NCBI GenBank assembly: GCA_964624795.1
Contig: CAZUZS010000097.1
Coordinates: forward strand, 1-13,375
Direction of reading: 5' to 3'
Length of the DNA: 13,375 nucleotides
Source of the DNA: CAZUZS01 sp964624795
GTDB taxonomy: Bacteria; Calditrichota; Calditrichia; RBG-13-44-9
A program made the translations under genes and the position numbers. A model generated the notes under the pieces. That model had not been told where the DNA came from, ran no database searches, and was given only the letters and a program-made list of their open reading frames with translations. Shown here in pieces: positions 5,991 through 13,259 of this stretch. The stretch's first letter is position 1, and the number at the start of each line of letters is the position of its first letter.

Positions 5991-8900
5991 CTACTTCAGT
6001 CCAAAGGAAACGGTCTTTTGAACAAACGCTTCCGATGATTTTGGGAATTCCACATGAAATGTAACATATCCACCGGGATCCTGGCTGATAATTTCCGCAC
6101 TCTCCGTATTTTCAATGCCCTTCCAGAAGTTGCGCAGCCGGAAATTATGACCGGTTGCGGCCTTTCCTTCCAAAACCACCGTGTAGCGATTGCCTTTCAG
6201 GGAAGACCGGATAATCCTGTACCCCTGGGAAGTAGCGCCCGGTTCAGGACGAGGTGTTTCAGGAATCATACCGATACCTTTTTTATGCCGAATCACCAAT
6301 TCATGAATTTTGCTGACATCGATCGGAATCGCTGTTTCAAGAGCACCGCGACGAACCGTTGATGAGACCGTTGCATTGTTGTTATCCAAAACGGCGGATG
6401 TAATTTCCATTCCGTTCATCAGTCCGGGGGCAAAATTAAGCTTGAGCGAAGGCCCCTCTTTCAGCGTAAAAGTGTAGCGGGTTTCGTTGGGCGATTGCTC
6501 CATCCTGAAATCGATGACAGATCCTCCCGCCCGAAGGTTATGCACGTTAACGGAATCCCAGCTAAGCGGAAAACGGGGTGCCAGAGTCGCGCTAAGTTCC
6601 GGCGCATCAGGCTGCCATCCAACCATCCCGCGGATGCCCGGGTGCAGGACATTCGTTTCGGACCAGCACTGATGCGAACAAACTCCTGATGGTTTATAGA
6701 CGGCTCCATTCATTACCTCTTCCACAAAACCTTTCGCCCAATAATTTTTGATGTACATATTATCTGACATATGCATGAACCCCTGAACAGAATTCCCGTA
6801 ATTGTATTCAGCCAAAGCGGTCCACCCGGTGAACAAAGGCCAGATGCTGCCATAATGATAGCCCTGCGGGCTGAATAGCGGTGAGCTTGTGCTGACAATG
6901 CGAACGCCCCAATCGGAAGAGAATCCGTCGCTGGCATATTCATCCAGCATGTTGGAAACCCGGTTGCTGTCCAGCAAGTCGAAATACATTACCACAGCCG
7001 GCAAAGCTGTTCGTTCCTCGTTATAACTGCCATCCGGCATTTTTCCGTAATTGTAAAAACGAGTCTTTTGGTTCCAGAAATCTTTTCGTACAATATCCCT
7101 GACAACCTTGGCGTCGCTGCTATACGCAGAGGCCAGATCGCCCTGATCGACAAATTTGGCCATGTAGGCGGCATCTTCCAGTGCCTTCGCCCACAAACCC
7201 GCCAGGTAGAAGGTTGTGTGGGCACCCCACAGTTTACCCCCCTCAACCCAGCCGTGACCCACATTGGTATTTTCAATCAATTTATCCCCGTCGGTATCTG
7301 TGGAATAAAGAAAATCCATTGCCTTTCTTATATGCGGCCAGCTTTCTCGGATAAAATCGACATCGCCGGAGGCTCTCAAATAATGAGCTGCAAGAATGAT
7401 GTAGAGCGGTGTTGCGTCGGAAGCATCATAATGGACCACGCCGCTTGTTGATATTTCATGAAATATCTTACCGGAGAGATCCTGGAACTTCTGCAGAAAC
7501 TGCAACTGCCGCCGCACCAGTTTGAAATCCCCATAGTCGTCAATGGCAAACGATGACCATTCCGAATCGCGCCCAAAATACCACGCATAACCGGGCCGCC
7601 CGCTAATTTTCTGGGCGCCGTCCCACCCATGCGCCGTGGTGGAGTAGCCGGCAACAAGTGCTTTTCCCAACTTTGGGGTTTCCACCAGAAATCGGTCGGT
7701 ACCCACAACTGCCCACTTCCACAGGTTGTTGAATTCCTTATCGGGTGACTCTATTGTGAGCGCATTGTGCAGCAAGCGCACGAAATGGTCCTGCGCCTCA
7801 GCATACACCGCCTGCGGATCAGCCATCAGGTCGCGATATTGCTGCAAAGCTTCCTGTTTGCCATTGTCCGTGCCCACCATAACAAAATTAAGGATGTAAT
7901 TGTCCCGGTCGTCGAGACTGAATTCTGTCGCGTGATAAGCCTGGTTCAGATCGGTAGATTCCCCCCTGAATCCGTTTTTGTCCCACATAATATCGCTATA
8001 TTGGCCGGAGAGATGAGCGGCCGGCTTGGTGTCTCCACCCATAATACAATAGAAATCTCCCGCCGAATCTTTCAAGTGGAGGGCATTCAACCCATCATCA
8101 TACCCGTACCAGACGTCCCCGATTGCTTTTTCATCATAAGGCCACATCCACCTTAAATCACTACGAAATTTGACGACCAGCTTCATCGGCTGATTACCGG
8201 CTGCGCGGTAGTGCACGATCCCGCCCGCCTTCCGGAGGGCCGGGAGGACGATTTCCTGTAACTCGCCCAACGGAGTTTGATAGGTCCGGACAAACGATTC
8301 CGGCAGCACCTCAATAGACACCGGCATATTTTTTAACCAGGCTACCGAGTCGCCCACGATGATGCCGGCCTGGTAATCCCGCAATACCCGGAAAGGATGC
8401 ACCCACAATTCTTCAATACCACCCTTCTCTTTGCCCATAATCAGCGCACGGCGGCCTTCCACATCATAGGAAGCATCCTCCGCGCTGCGCCTGGTTATTT
8501 GCAGCTCCGGATTTTCCGGAATTTGTAATGTACGCACCTGGGACACAGGAGCTGCCGCGGTCTTAACAGTGAACTTCTTCGGCTGGTGATCGTATTGCCG
8601 CCAGTAGGTAACAGGCTTGGATTGAATCCTGTCTCCAAGATACAGAAAACAATTGGAGAGGAATTTCTTCATTTTATAATCCAACCTGTTCCTCATACCA
8701 AAATAAATGAATCCGCCGGCGGAGATAGCTTTCCCGCTATCTTCACCATATTCAAGCAGCAACTTGTTGTCCCCATGAATCTTGATGTATGATTTTTCAG
8801 TCCCTACGACTTTTCCCTGCTGCGGGAATTTATCCTCAAAAAAGCCGATGGTCGGCATTTTATGATCCTGATATGCATCCCAGATGAAGGCGCCGCCGAA

Positions 8901-9374
8901 CAGGCCCGTAAACACAGGATGGCCGCGGAAACTCTGAAATCCCTTTTTGTCAAACAGCCAGTCATCTTTGATATCCAAAACATGAACTTCAGGCTGCTGG
9001 GTTTCGATACCAAGCTTGTGCGGTAGCAATGCCGCATAATCCGTAAACAGCACCCTGCCACCTTGCCTGTAAAATGCTGCTATCTCATCCATAACATCCT
9101 GATGCGTCGTCCACTCCCGGTACCGAAGTGAATCCGTTATGTGTACCCATAAAATGTCAACCTTCTCGAGGTTTGCCGAAGTATTATCGGATCTGACCGG
9201 TGCGAATTGGAAGTTATCCGAACCTCGCAACCATTGAGTCGCCAGACTGTCCTCGGATGTCAAATTCCCCGGCAGAATCAAATAACCAATAGTAAGGTTC
9301 CGGGTATGTCCGCAACTAAATACAACTGGAATTACAAGAAGCAGGAGAAAAAAAATAGATTTTCCGGTGTGCAT
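5991..9374 (-). CDS. Lipoprotein glycoside hydrolase with six-hairpin (debranching-enzyme-like) catalytic domain
   Basis: This large protein of 1127 residues is exported. MHTGKSIFFLLLLVIPVVFSC is a lipoprotein signal with lipobox VFSC (Cys21). Residues about 25-250 look like a class I amidotransferase/ThuA-like fold (VDILWVHI, GGRVLFTDYAALLPH, GHPVFTGL). About 260-560 seems beta-rich, and about 570-940 is an (alpha/alpha)6 six-hairpin glycosidase region with GYAWYFGRDSEW near 600, GHGWVEGG near 708, GYHYGSIWPLFTGW near 841 and CWSETN near 906. A beta-type C-terminal part follows. The Glu in GWVEGG sits where amylo-1,6-glucosidase-type enzymes carry their acid. The frame opens at 9401, but the ATG at 9374 is chosen for its GGAG site and compact signal peptide. 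A LacI-type operator in its leader matches the gal operon, so the substrate is probably a galactose-containing glycan (inferred). The glycosidase family is unassigned. Confidence 0.82.
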   Translation of the reverse strand: MHTGKSIFFLLLLVIPVVFSCGHTRNLTIGYLILPGNLTSEDSLATQWLRGSDNFQFAPVRSDNTSANLEKVDILWVHITDSLRYREWTTHQDVMDEIAAFYRQGGRVLFTDYAALLPHKLGIETQQPEVHVLDIKDDWLFDKKGFQSFRGHPVFTGLFGGAFIWDAYQDHKMPTIGFFEDKFPQQGKVVGTEKSYIKIHGDNKLLLEYGEDSGKAISAGGFIYFGMRNRLDYKMKKFLSNCFLYLGDRIQSKPVTYWRQYDHQPKKFTVKTAAAPVSQVRTLQIPENPELQITRRSAEDASYDVEGRRALIMGKEKGGIEELWVHPFRVLRDYQAGIIVGDSVAWLKNMPVSIEVLPESFVRTYQTPLGELQEIVLPALRKAGGIVHYRAAGNQPMKLVVKFRSDLRWMWPYDEKAIGDVWYGYDDGLNALHLKDSAGDFYCIMGGDTKPAAHLSGQYSDIMWDKNGFRGESTDLNQAYHATEFSLDDRDNYILNFVMVGTDNGKQEALQQYRDLMADPQAVYAEAQDHFVRLLHNALTIESPDKEFNNLWKWAVVGTDRFLVETPKLGKALVAGYSTTAHGWDGAQKISGRPGYAWYFGRDSEWSSFAIDDYGDFKLVRRQLQFLQKFQDLSGKIFHEISTSGVVHYDASDATPLYIILAAHYLRASGDVDFIRESWPHIRKAMDFLYSTDTDGDKLIENTNVGHGWVEGGKLWGAHTTFYLAGLWAKALEDAAYMAKFVDQGDLASAYSSDAKVVRDIVRKDFWNQKTRFYNYGKMPDGSYNEERTALPAVVMYFDLLDSNRVSNMLDEYASDGFSSDWGVRIVSTSSPLFSPQGYHYGSIWPLFTGWTALAEYNYGNSVQGFMHMSDNMYIKNYWAKGFVEEVMNGAVYKPSGVCSHQCWSETNVLHPGIRGMVGWQPDAPELSATLAPRFPLSWDSVNVHNLRAGGSVIDFRMEQSPNETRYTFTLKEGPSLKLNFAPGLMNGMEITSAVLDNNNATVSSTVRRGALETAIPIDVSKIHELVIRHKKGIGMIPETPRPEPGATSQGYRIIRSSLKGNRYTVVLEGKAATGHNFRLRNFWKGIENTESAEIISQDPGGYVTFHVEFPKSSEAFVQKTVSFGLK

Positions 9375-9428
9375 CATTTCTCCGTTGAATATTATACACA
9401 TTTTTTGGATTAGATTATTTAATTACTG

Positions 9429-9444
9429 ATGTTATCGTTAACAT
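9429..9444. promoter_or_regulatory. LacI-family operator of the hydrolase gene
   Basis: ATGTTATCGTTAACAT differs from the two gal operators at one base and is a 16-bp near-palindrome with a central CpG. It lies 55 bp before the hydrolase ATG and about +107 to +122 from the predicted start. It places the hydrolase in the same regulon as the gal operon. Confidence 0.82.
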
Positions 9445-9452
9445 TCGTGCAT

Positions 9453-9475
9453 AAAAAAAACCTGCTTTAAAAAGG
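9453..9475 (-). terminator. Weak hairpin with U8 run in the hydrolase leader
   Basis: On the minus strand CCTTTTTAAAGCAGG (9475-9461) can fold into a weak stem (CCU/AGG, then UUU/AAA with mismatches) directly followed by eight T (9460-9453) and, 8 bp later, the operator. It might be a pause site or attenuator, but the stem is poor in G+C and may be inactive. Confidence 0.2.
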
Positions 9476-9557
9476 CATGAAAAATTTTATCGGTTTCTGT
9501 TTCATCATTTTAAGTCACTGCCACTATTCGGTCATCTTAGAACCATCTGTTGGACCT

Positions 9558-9586
9558 ATTATATTATAAATATGGTTAAATGTCAA
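9558..9586 (-). promoter_or_regulatory. Perfect-consensus promoter of the hydrolase gene
   Basis: On the minus strand TTGACA (9586-9581), a 17-bp AT-rich spacer and TATAAT (9563-9558) match the sigma70 consensus at all 12 positions. Predicted start is near 9551. No operator overlaps the promoter itself; the only LacI-type site is more than 100 bp downstream. Confidence 0.8.
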
Positions 9587-9717
9587 GATTTAATTTCTTC
9601 CGATAATTGGTCAGAATTTGCAGCCTCACAAATCTTTGCAATACTGCCACTTTTTCCCTTTGGATTTCGCCTCGTTTCCATCCTCGTCATTTTCACGGAT
9701 CTTTATTCTTTTGAATT

Positions 9718-10596
9718 TCACTTTTCCTTGTGCAGCTTATTTTTTATGGCAATGATAAATTCCGGAGTTGTTCCGCAGCATCCTCCGACAAAATCGGCTC
9801 CCCGCTCCACAAGATCGGGAATATACCCGGCAAATTCCTCGGGATTCATTTTATAGACTATCCGGCCATCCACAAATTCCGGCAAACCGGCATTTGGCTT
9901 TATCCAAACCGGCAGATGCGTACTTTTCCGCAGCCTGGAACAGATCTCAAGAAAACCTTCGATTCCCTGTCCGCAGTTAGCACCAACGACATCCACTCCG
10001 GCTGAAGTCAATTCCTTTGCCGCTTCTTCCACCGACACGCCCATCATGGTGTGATCCTTATTCTTTCCGGAATCGAATACCATGCTTCCAATTACCGGCA
10101 AGCCGCTTTTCTTTGCGGCGGCGGCTGCCAATTTTATCTCTGTCAAATCCGACATGGTTTCCAGCACGATCCCATCTGCTCCGGCTTCAGCCATTGCCAG
10201 CGCCTGCTCTTCGAATGCCCGACTCAGCTCTTCTTCTGTCACCTCGCCGGTCATCAACATCTTCCCGCTGGGACCAATTGAACCAAAGACCATCGCCCTG
10301 TTTCCTGCTGCCTTTTTCGATAATTTGACTCCGGCTCTGTTTATTTCTGCTGTTTTTTCATCCAGCCCGTAGCCGGCAAGGGAGATTCGGTTGCTGCGGA
10401 ATGTATTGGTAAGGATGATCCGGCTTCCCGCCTCCACATACGCGCGGGCAATTTTCTCCACCTGTTCCGGGTGCGTCAGATTCCAGCCATCCGGGCATTC
10501 GCCCGGAGAAAGCCCGTAGCCTTGCAACATCGTTCCCCAAGCGCCGTCGGTTATTACCGGCCTGTTACCCACAATTTCTTTTATTAGCGAATTCAT
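9718..10596 (-). CDS. Homocysteine S-methyltransferase family protein
   Basis: This cytoplasmic TIM-barrel protein of 292 residues belongs to the Zn-dependent homocysteine methyltransferases, which transfer a methyl group to homocysteine to make methionine. DGAWGTMLQ begins the barrel near residue 16. The zinc ligands are visible as Cys in GANCGQG near residue 205 and the Cys pair in GGCCGTTPE near residue 272. The protein equals the homocysteine-binding module of MetH or the stand-alone MmuM/BHMT-like enzymes. No folate- or cobalamin-binding domains follow, so the methyl donor is unknown (S-methylmethionine, betaine or a separate corrinoid protein). The frame starts at a GTG (10611) lacking a binding site; the ATG at 10596 is preferred. 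It lies 32 nt after the outer-membrane protein gene, third in that operon. Confidence 0.9.
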   Translation of the reverse strand: MNSLIKEIVGNRPVITDGAWGTMLQGYGLSPGECPDGWNLTHPEQVEKIARAYVEAGSRIILTNTFRSNRISLAGYGLDEKTAEINRAGVKLSKKAAGNRAMVFGSIGPSGKMLMTGEVTEEELSRAFEEQALAMAEAGADGIVLETMSDLTEIKLAAAAAKKSGLPVIGSMVFDSGKNKDHTMMGVSVEEAAKELTSAGVDVVGANCGQGIEGFLEICSRLRKSTHLPVWIKPNAGLPEFVDGRIVYKMNPEEFAGYIPDLVERGADFVGGCCGTTPEFIIAIKNKLHKEK

Positions 10597-10628
10597 ATTC
10601 TCATTTCCCACTTTTTAATTGAATCATG

Positions 10629-11366
10629 TCAAAAATTGTATTGAATAAAAGCTGTTGGCAATATATACCATTTATCATGCACGTATTTTTCCGTCAGGAA
10701 TAATTTTCCGGTTACGCTGCCAATAAATCCGCGACCTATTTCCACTTCGCTGCCGATCTTCCAGTGCGGCGTAAGTAACCAGCCCACCTGCGGCTCGGCT
10801 TGAAGCGAAAAGCGACTGCGGGCAATCTCGGTGTCATTCGGCCAATTGGGATTATTCACATCATTTTCCCAGAAATCCAGGTACCCGTTCAGCACCAGTT
10901 TCCCGTTCAGAAGCTTGCCGTACCACACGACGGTATATTGCCATTCGGGATTTAGCCGGTAGTCTTTTTTCAGCAGAATTTCATTTGAAATATTGAAAGG
11001 TCCGAGATGAATATCGCCAACATTCAGCCCCGCCAGCCACACCCGCGTTATGGGGGCACTTCCGTCATTATATTGAATTGTTAAGTAAATCTTCCTGGAA
11101 TTCCATTTCATGATTTCAAAATAACGCAGCAATTCAAAATAGAAATCGCTGGCGCCTCCGGCTTTAACATTGTGATCGAAATTCACATCTATAAAAGAGA
11201 AAGTGTAACCGAGGTTGTCGGTGGCGAAAAATTCCTGGGTTGCCGTCGGAAAGTCACGCCGTATATCGTAATGCAATTGCAGATTCAGGTCGACCCCATT
11301 TTCCGAATGGAGGCATTGCAGGAAAAGCAGCACATATAATATAGGAGATAAAAAATAAAAACGCAT
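10629..11366 (-). CDS. DUF5020/Tsx-like outer-membrane channel
   Basis: This 245-residue protein has a signal peptide (hydrophobic residues 3-19, probable cleavage after about residue 21) and then alternating beta-strand sequence rich in Y, W and F, ending in IQYNF. The terminal Phe is typical of outer-membrane beta-barrels. The pattern LQLHYDIRRDF early, YFELLRYFEIMKW in the middle and GSEVEIGRG near the end matches what I remember of DUF5020 proteins, related to Tsx-type nucleoside channels. GGAG lies 5 nt before the ATG. It begins 15 nt after the NCS2 permease stop, so the two are almost certainly co-transcribed. The natural reading is an outer-membrane pore for the permease's nucleobase or nucleoside substrate. 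The family assignment is from memory of sequence patterns. Confidence 0.7.
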   Translation of the reverse strand: MRFYFLSPILYVLLFLQCLHSENGVDLNLQLHYDIRRDFPTATQEFFATDNLGYTFSFIDVNFDHNVKAGGASDFYFELLRYFEIMKWNSRKIYLTIQYNDGSAPITRVWLAGLNVGDIHLGPFNISNEILLKKDYRLNPEWQYTVVWYGKLLNGKLVLNGYLDFWENDVNNPNWPNDTEIARSRFSLQAEPQVGWLLTPHWKIGSEVEIGRGFIGSVTGKLFLTEKYVHDKWYILPTAFIQYNF

Positions 11367-11381
11367 TCCAACTCCATAAAT

Positions 11382-12677
11382 TTAGAAAGATAAAAAGAAA
11401 AAACGGAAGAGGAACAGTGCGCACAAAATCCAGCTCAACCAATGGACTTCTTTATATTTTCCGGAAAAACCTTTAATGATGGGATAGAGAATGAAACCGA
11501 TCGCGATTCCGTTAGCAATACTGTAAGTGAGGGGCATGAAGATCATCACGGCAAAAGCAGGTATTACCTCTGAGAAGTCATCCCAGTTTATTTTTGTGAG
11601 CTGTTTGAGCATCAGGGAACCGACCACAATGAGGGCCGGCGCGGTTGCGAACGCCGGTATTGATTTCGCCAGAGGCGATATAAAAAGGCTTAAAATGAAC
11701 AGGACAGCAACGGTAACCGCCGTAAGCCCGGTTTTGCCGCCGGCGGCCACACCCGCCGCGCTCTCTATGTAGGCAGTAATTGTGGAGGTTCCCATTGCTG
11801 CGCCGACCATGGTGCCCGCCGCATCCGTGGTAAGGGCGCGGTCCACTTTCGGAAAATCACCGTTCGGTTTGATATAGCCGGCTTGCTCTGCAACACCCAC
11901 CAGCGTTCCGGTAGAGTCAAAGAGATCGACAAAAAAGAATGCAAAAATGATTGTGAGCAACCCTTCGTTTAATGCACCAGCGATGTCCAGTTGAAGAAAA
12001 GTAGGTGAGGGATCGGGCGGCAGGCTGAATATTCCCTGATATTGTACCAGGCCGAAAATCAGGCCGATGAACCAGTTCGCCAGGATGCCGAAGAGAATGG
12101 CACCACGGACTTTCAACGCCATCAGCACCGCAATCACCGTTACACCAAATAGGGTAAGCAGCGCATCGGAGGAAGTAAAATTGCCCATTGTCACCAATGT
12201 GACATCCTGGTTTACTACCAGCTTTGCATTTTGCAGACCGATAAATGCGATAAACAGGCCGATGCCGGCGGCGGTGGAAACCTTCAACGCGTCGGGGATA
12301 GCCTCCACAATAAGCTGGCGTATCTTGAACAAGGTTAGCAAAAGGAATAGAAAGCCGGAGATAAATACCGCGCCCAGCGCCACCTGCCAGGTGTAGCCCA
12401 TTCCCAGGACCACGGAGTAGGTGAAGTAGGCGTTCAGGCCCATGCCAGGCGCCAGCGCAAACGGGTAGTTGACCCAAAGTCCCATTACCAGCGTGGCCAG
12501 CGCTGACCCAACAACTGTGGCAACCATTACTGCGCCAAAATCCATTCCGGTTTGCGATAAAATGGACGGGTTGACAAAAATGATGTACGCCATGGTCATG
12601 AAGGTTGTAACACCGGCAATAATTTCTGTTTTTGCGGTGGTACTATTTTCCTGAAGGTGAAAGAGCTTTTCGATCAT
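11382..12677 (-). CDS. NCS2 nucleobase permease, AzgA/PbuG type
   Basis: This inner-membrane permease of 431 residues with 12-14 hydrophobic segments belongs to the AzgA-like branch of NCS2, which imports adenine, guanine or hypoxanthine with protons. Branch hallmarks are visible: TEIIAGVTTFMTMAYIIFVN near residue 13, PGMGLNAYF near 75, FFVDLFDSTGTLVGVA near 245 and GTSTITAYIESAAG near 290. The frame can start at 12695, only about 5 nt from the predicted transcription start. The ATG at 12677 has GAGG 8 nt upstream and gives the family's usual N-terminus (MIEKLFHLQEN), so it is chosen. It heads an operon with the outer-membrane channel and the methyltransferase. The exact purine cannot be read from sequence. 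Confidence 0.93.
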   Translation of the reverse strand: MIEKLFHLQENSTTAKTEIIAGVTTFMTMAYIIFVNPSILSQTGMDFGAVMVATVVGSALATLVMGLWVNYPFALAPGMGLNAYFTYSVVLGMGYTWQVALGAVFISGFLFLLLTLFKIRQLIVEAIPDALKVSTAAGIGLFIAFIGLQNAKLVVNQDVTLVTMGNFTSSDALLTLFGVTVIAVLMALKVRGAILFGILANWFIGLIFGLVQYQGIFSLPPDPSPTFLQLDIAGALNEGLLTIIFAFFFVDLFDSTGTLVGVAEQAGYIKPNGDFPKVDRALTTDAAGTMVGAAMGTSTITAYIESAAGVAAGGKTGLTAVTVAVLFILSLFISPLAKSIPAFATAPALIVVGSLMLKQLTKINWDDFSEVIPAFAVMIFMPLTYSIANGIAIGFILYPIIKGFSGKYKEVHWLSWILCALFLFRFFFLSF

Positions 12678-12706
12678 CCGGTGTGCCTCGCTCATTTTAC
12701 TGATTG

Positions 12707-12735
12707 AATTTAAAGGGGCGAATGAAAAAAATCAA
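12707..12735 (-). promoter_or_regulatory. Promoter of the permease operon
   Basis: On the minus strand TTGATT (12735-12730) and TAAATT (12712-12707) are 17 bp apart, each two mismatches from consensus. Predicted start is near 12700, giving a leader of about 23 nt to the preferred ATG at 12677. The -35 overlaps the hairpin that follows the upstream gene. No purine riboswitch can fit in this short leader. Confidence 0.6.
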
Positions 12736-12750
12736 CGGTTGGGTGATTTT
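12725..12750 (-). terminator. Possible terminator after the cysteine-cluster gene
   Basis: Five nt after the stop codon, AAAATCA (12750-12744) pairs perfectly with TGATTTT (12734-12728) around a 9-nt loop, followed by more T. The 7-bp stem is AT-rich, so termination may be partial. The same DNA serves as the -35 region of the next promoter. Confidence 0.4.
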
Positions 12751-12754
12751 GACT

Positions 12755-13207
12755 TTATTCTTCAAGCAGGTCTGTAAAACCGGAAAGAATTCTCTGCCGA
12801 TCCCGTTCTTTCTGTTGCCTGACAATCTCGCGGATCTCTTCAGCCGAATACAATCGCCCCTGGTCGATTCCGGAGCAGTAGGTTTTGACCTGTTCCCAGC
12901 GCTGTGCAGCTTTAATATTTTCCGGCCAAAACGGAAAGGTTTTGCATTGCAGGGGACGGGCAGAATAGATGGTGCAGCGCTTGTTCAGGAGAAATATGCA
13001 GCCTTTTTGTTCGTTATCTTTCAACTCCAGGCCGTTTTTGCCACTAATACAATATTTTTCAACAAAATCGTCGAATTTCAAATTCAGGAAGGCGGCAATT
13101 TCAGTTGCCTCATTCTGGGTTACCTCAACCCTGCCATCGGGTAGACTGCAGCACTCCCCGCACGAAGTGCATTCAAAACGCAGACCCGATTTATAAAATT
13201 TTGGCAT
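12755..13207 (-). CDS. YkgJ-family cysteine-cluster protein
   Basis: This cytoplasmic protein of 150 residues has the family's CxxCxxCC signature at residues 13-20 (CTSCGECC). Further Cys in GCIFLLNKRCTIYSARPLQC (about residues 70-90), the following FPFW and a late Cys in TYC fit proteins annotated as zinc- or iron-chelating; some relatives bind an Fe-S cluster. The molecular role of the family is not established. The C-terminal 40 residues are highly charged and helical. The frame is open from a GTG at 13279, but the upstream part is unlike the family and would overlap the divergent gene, so the ATG at 13207 is used. It has a weak GGGT site about 9 nt upstream. It is a single gene, followed by a possible terminator. 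Confidence 0.85.
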   Translation of the reverse strand: MPKFYKSGLRFECTSCGECCSLPDGRVEVTQNEATEIAAFLNLKFDDFVEKYCISGKNGLELKDNEQKGCIFLLNKRCTIYSARPLQCKTFPFWPENIKAAQRWEQVKTYCSGIDQGRLYSAEEIREIVRQQKERDRQRILSGFTDLLEE

Positions 13208-13259
13208 AACATCATACCCGATAATAAAGTGCGCCAAAAATAACGGACGAGGGAGGGAA

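Larger units (their letters stand above)
9375..9717 (-). other. 343-bp regulatory gap before the hydrolase
   Basis: No gene is supported here. The half nearest the methyltransferase stop shows no clear terminator. The rest holds a perfect sigma70-type promoter, a weak hairpin with a U8 run, and one LacI-type operator, all pointing to control of the downstream hydrolase. The predicted leader is about 175 nt. Confidence 0.6.

Noticed and set aside
9390..9395. TATAAT just before the hydrolase start as an alternative -10
   Set aside because: No -35 lies 16-18 bp upstream and the transcript would begin in or next to the ribosome binding site; the full consensus promoter at 9558-9586 is far better.
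9605..9635. Sigma54-like TGGCA and TTGCA on the minus strand
   Set aside because: The GG and GC elements are only 7 nt apart instead of 10, so it cannot be a normal -24/-12 promoter.
11917..12477. Long open frame (186 codons) on the same strand inside the permease gene
   Set aside because: It is an out-of-frame shadow of the well-conserved NCS2 permease, with a Pro/Arg/Gly/His-rich, unlikely composition.
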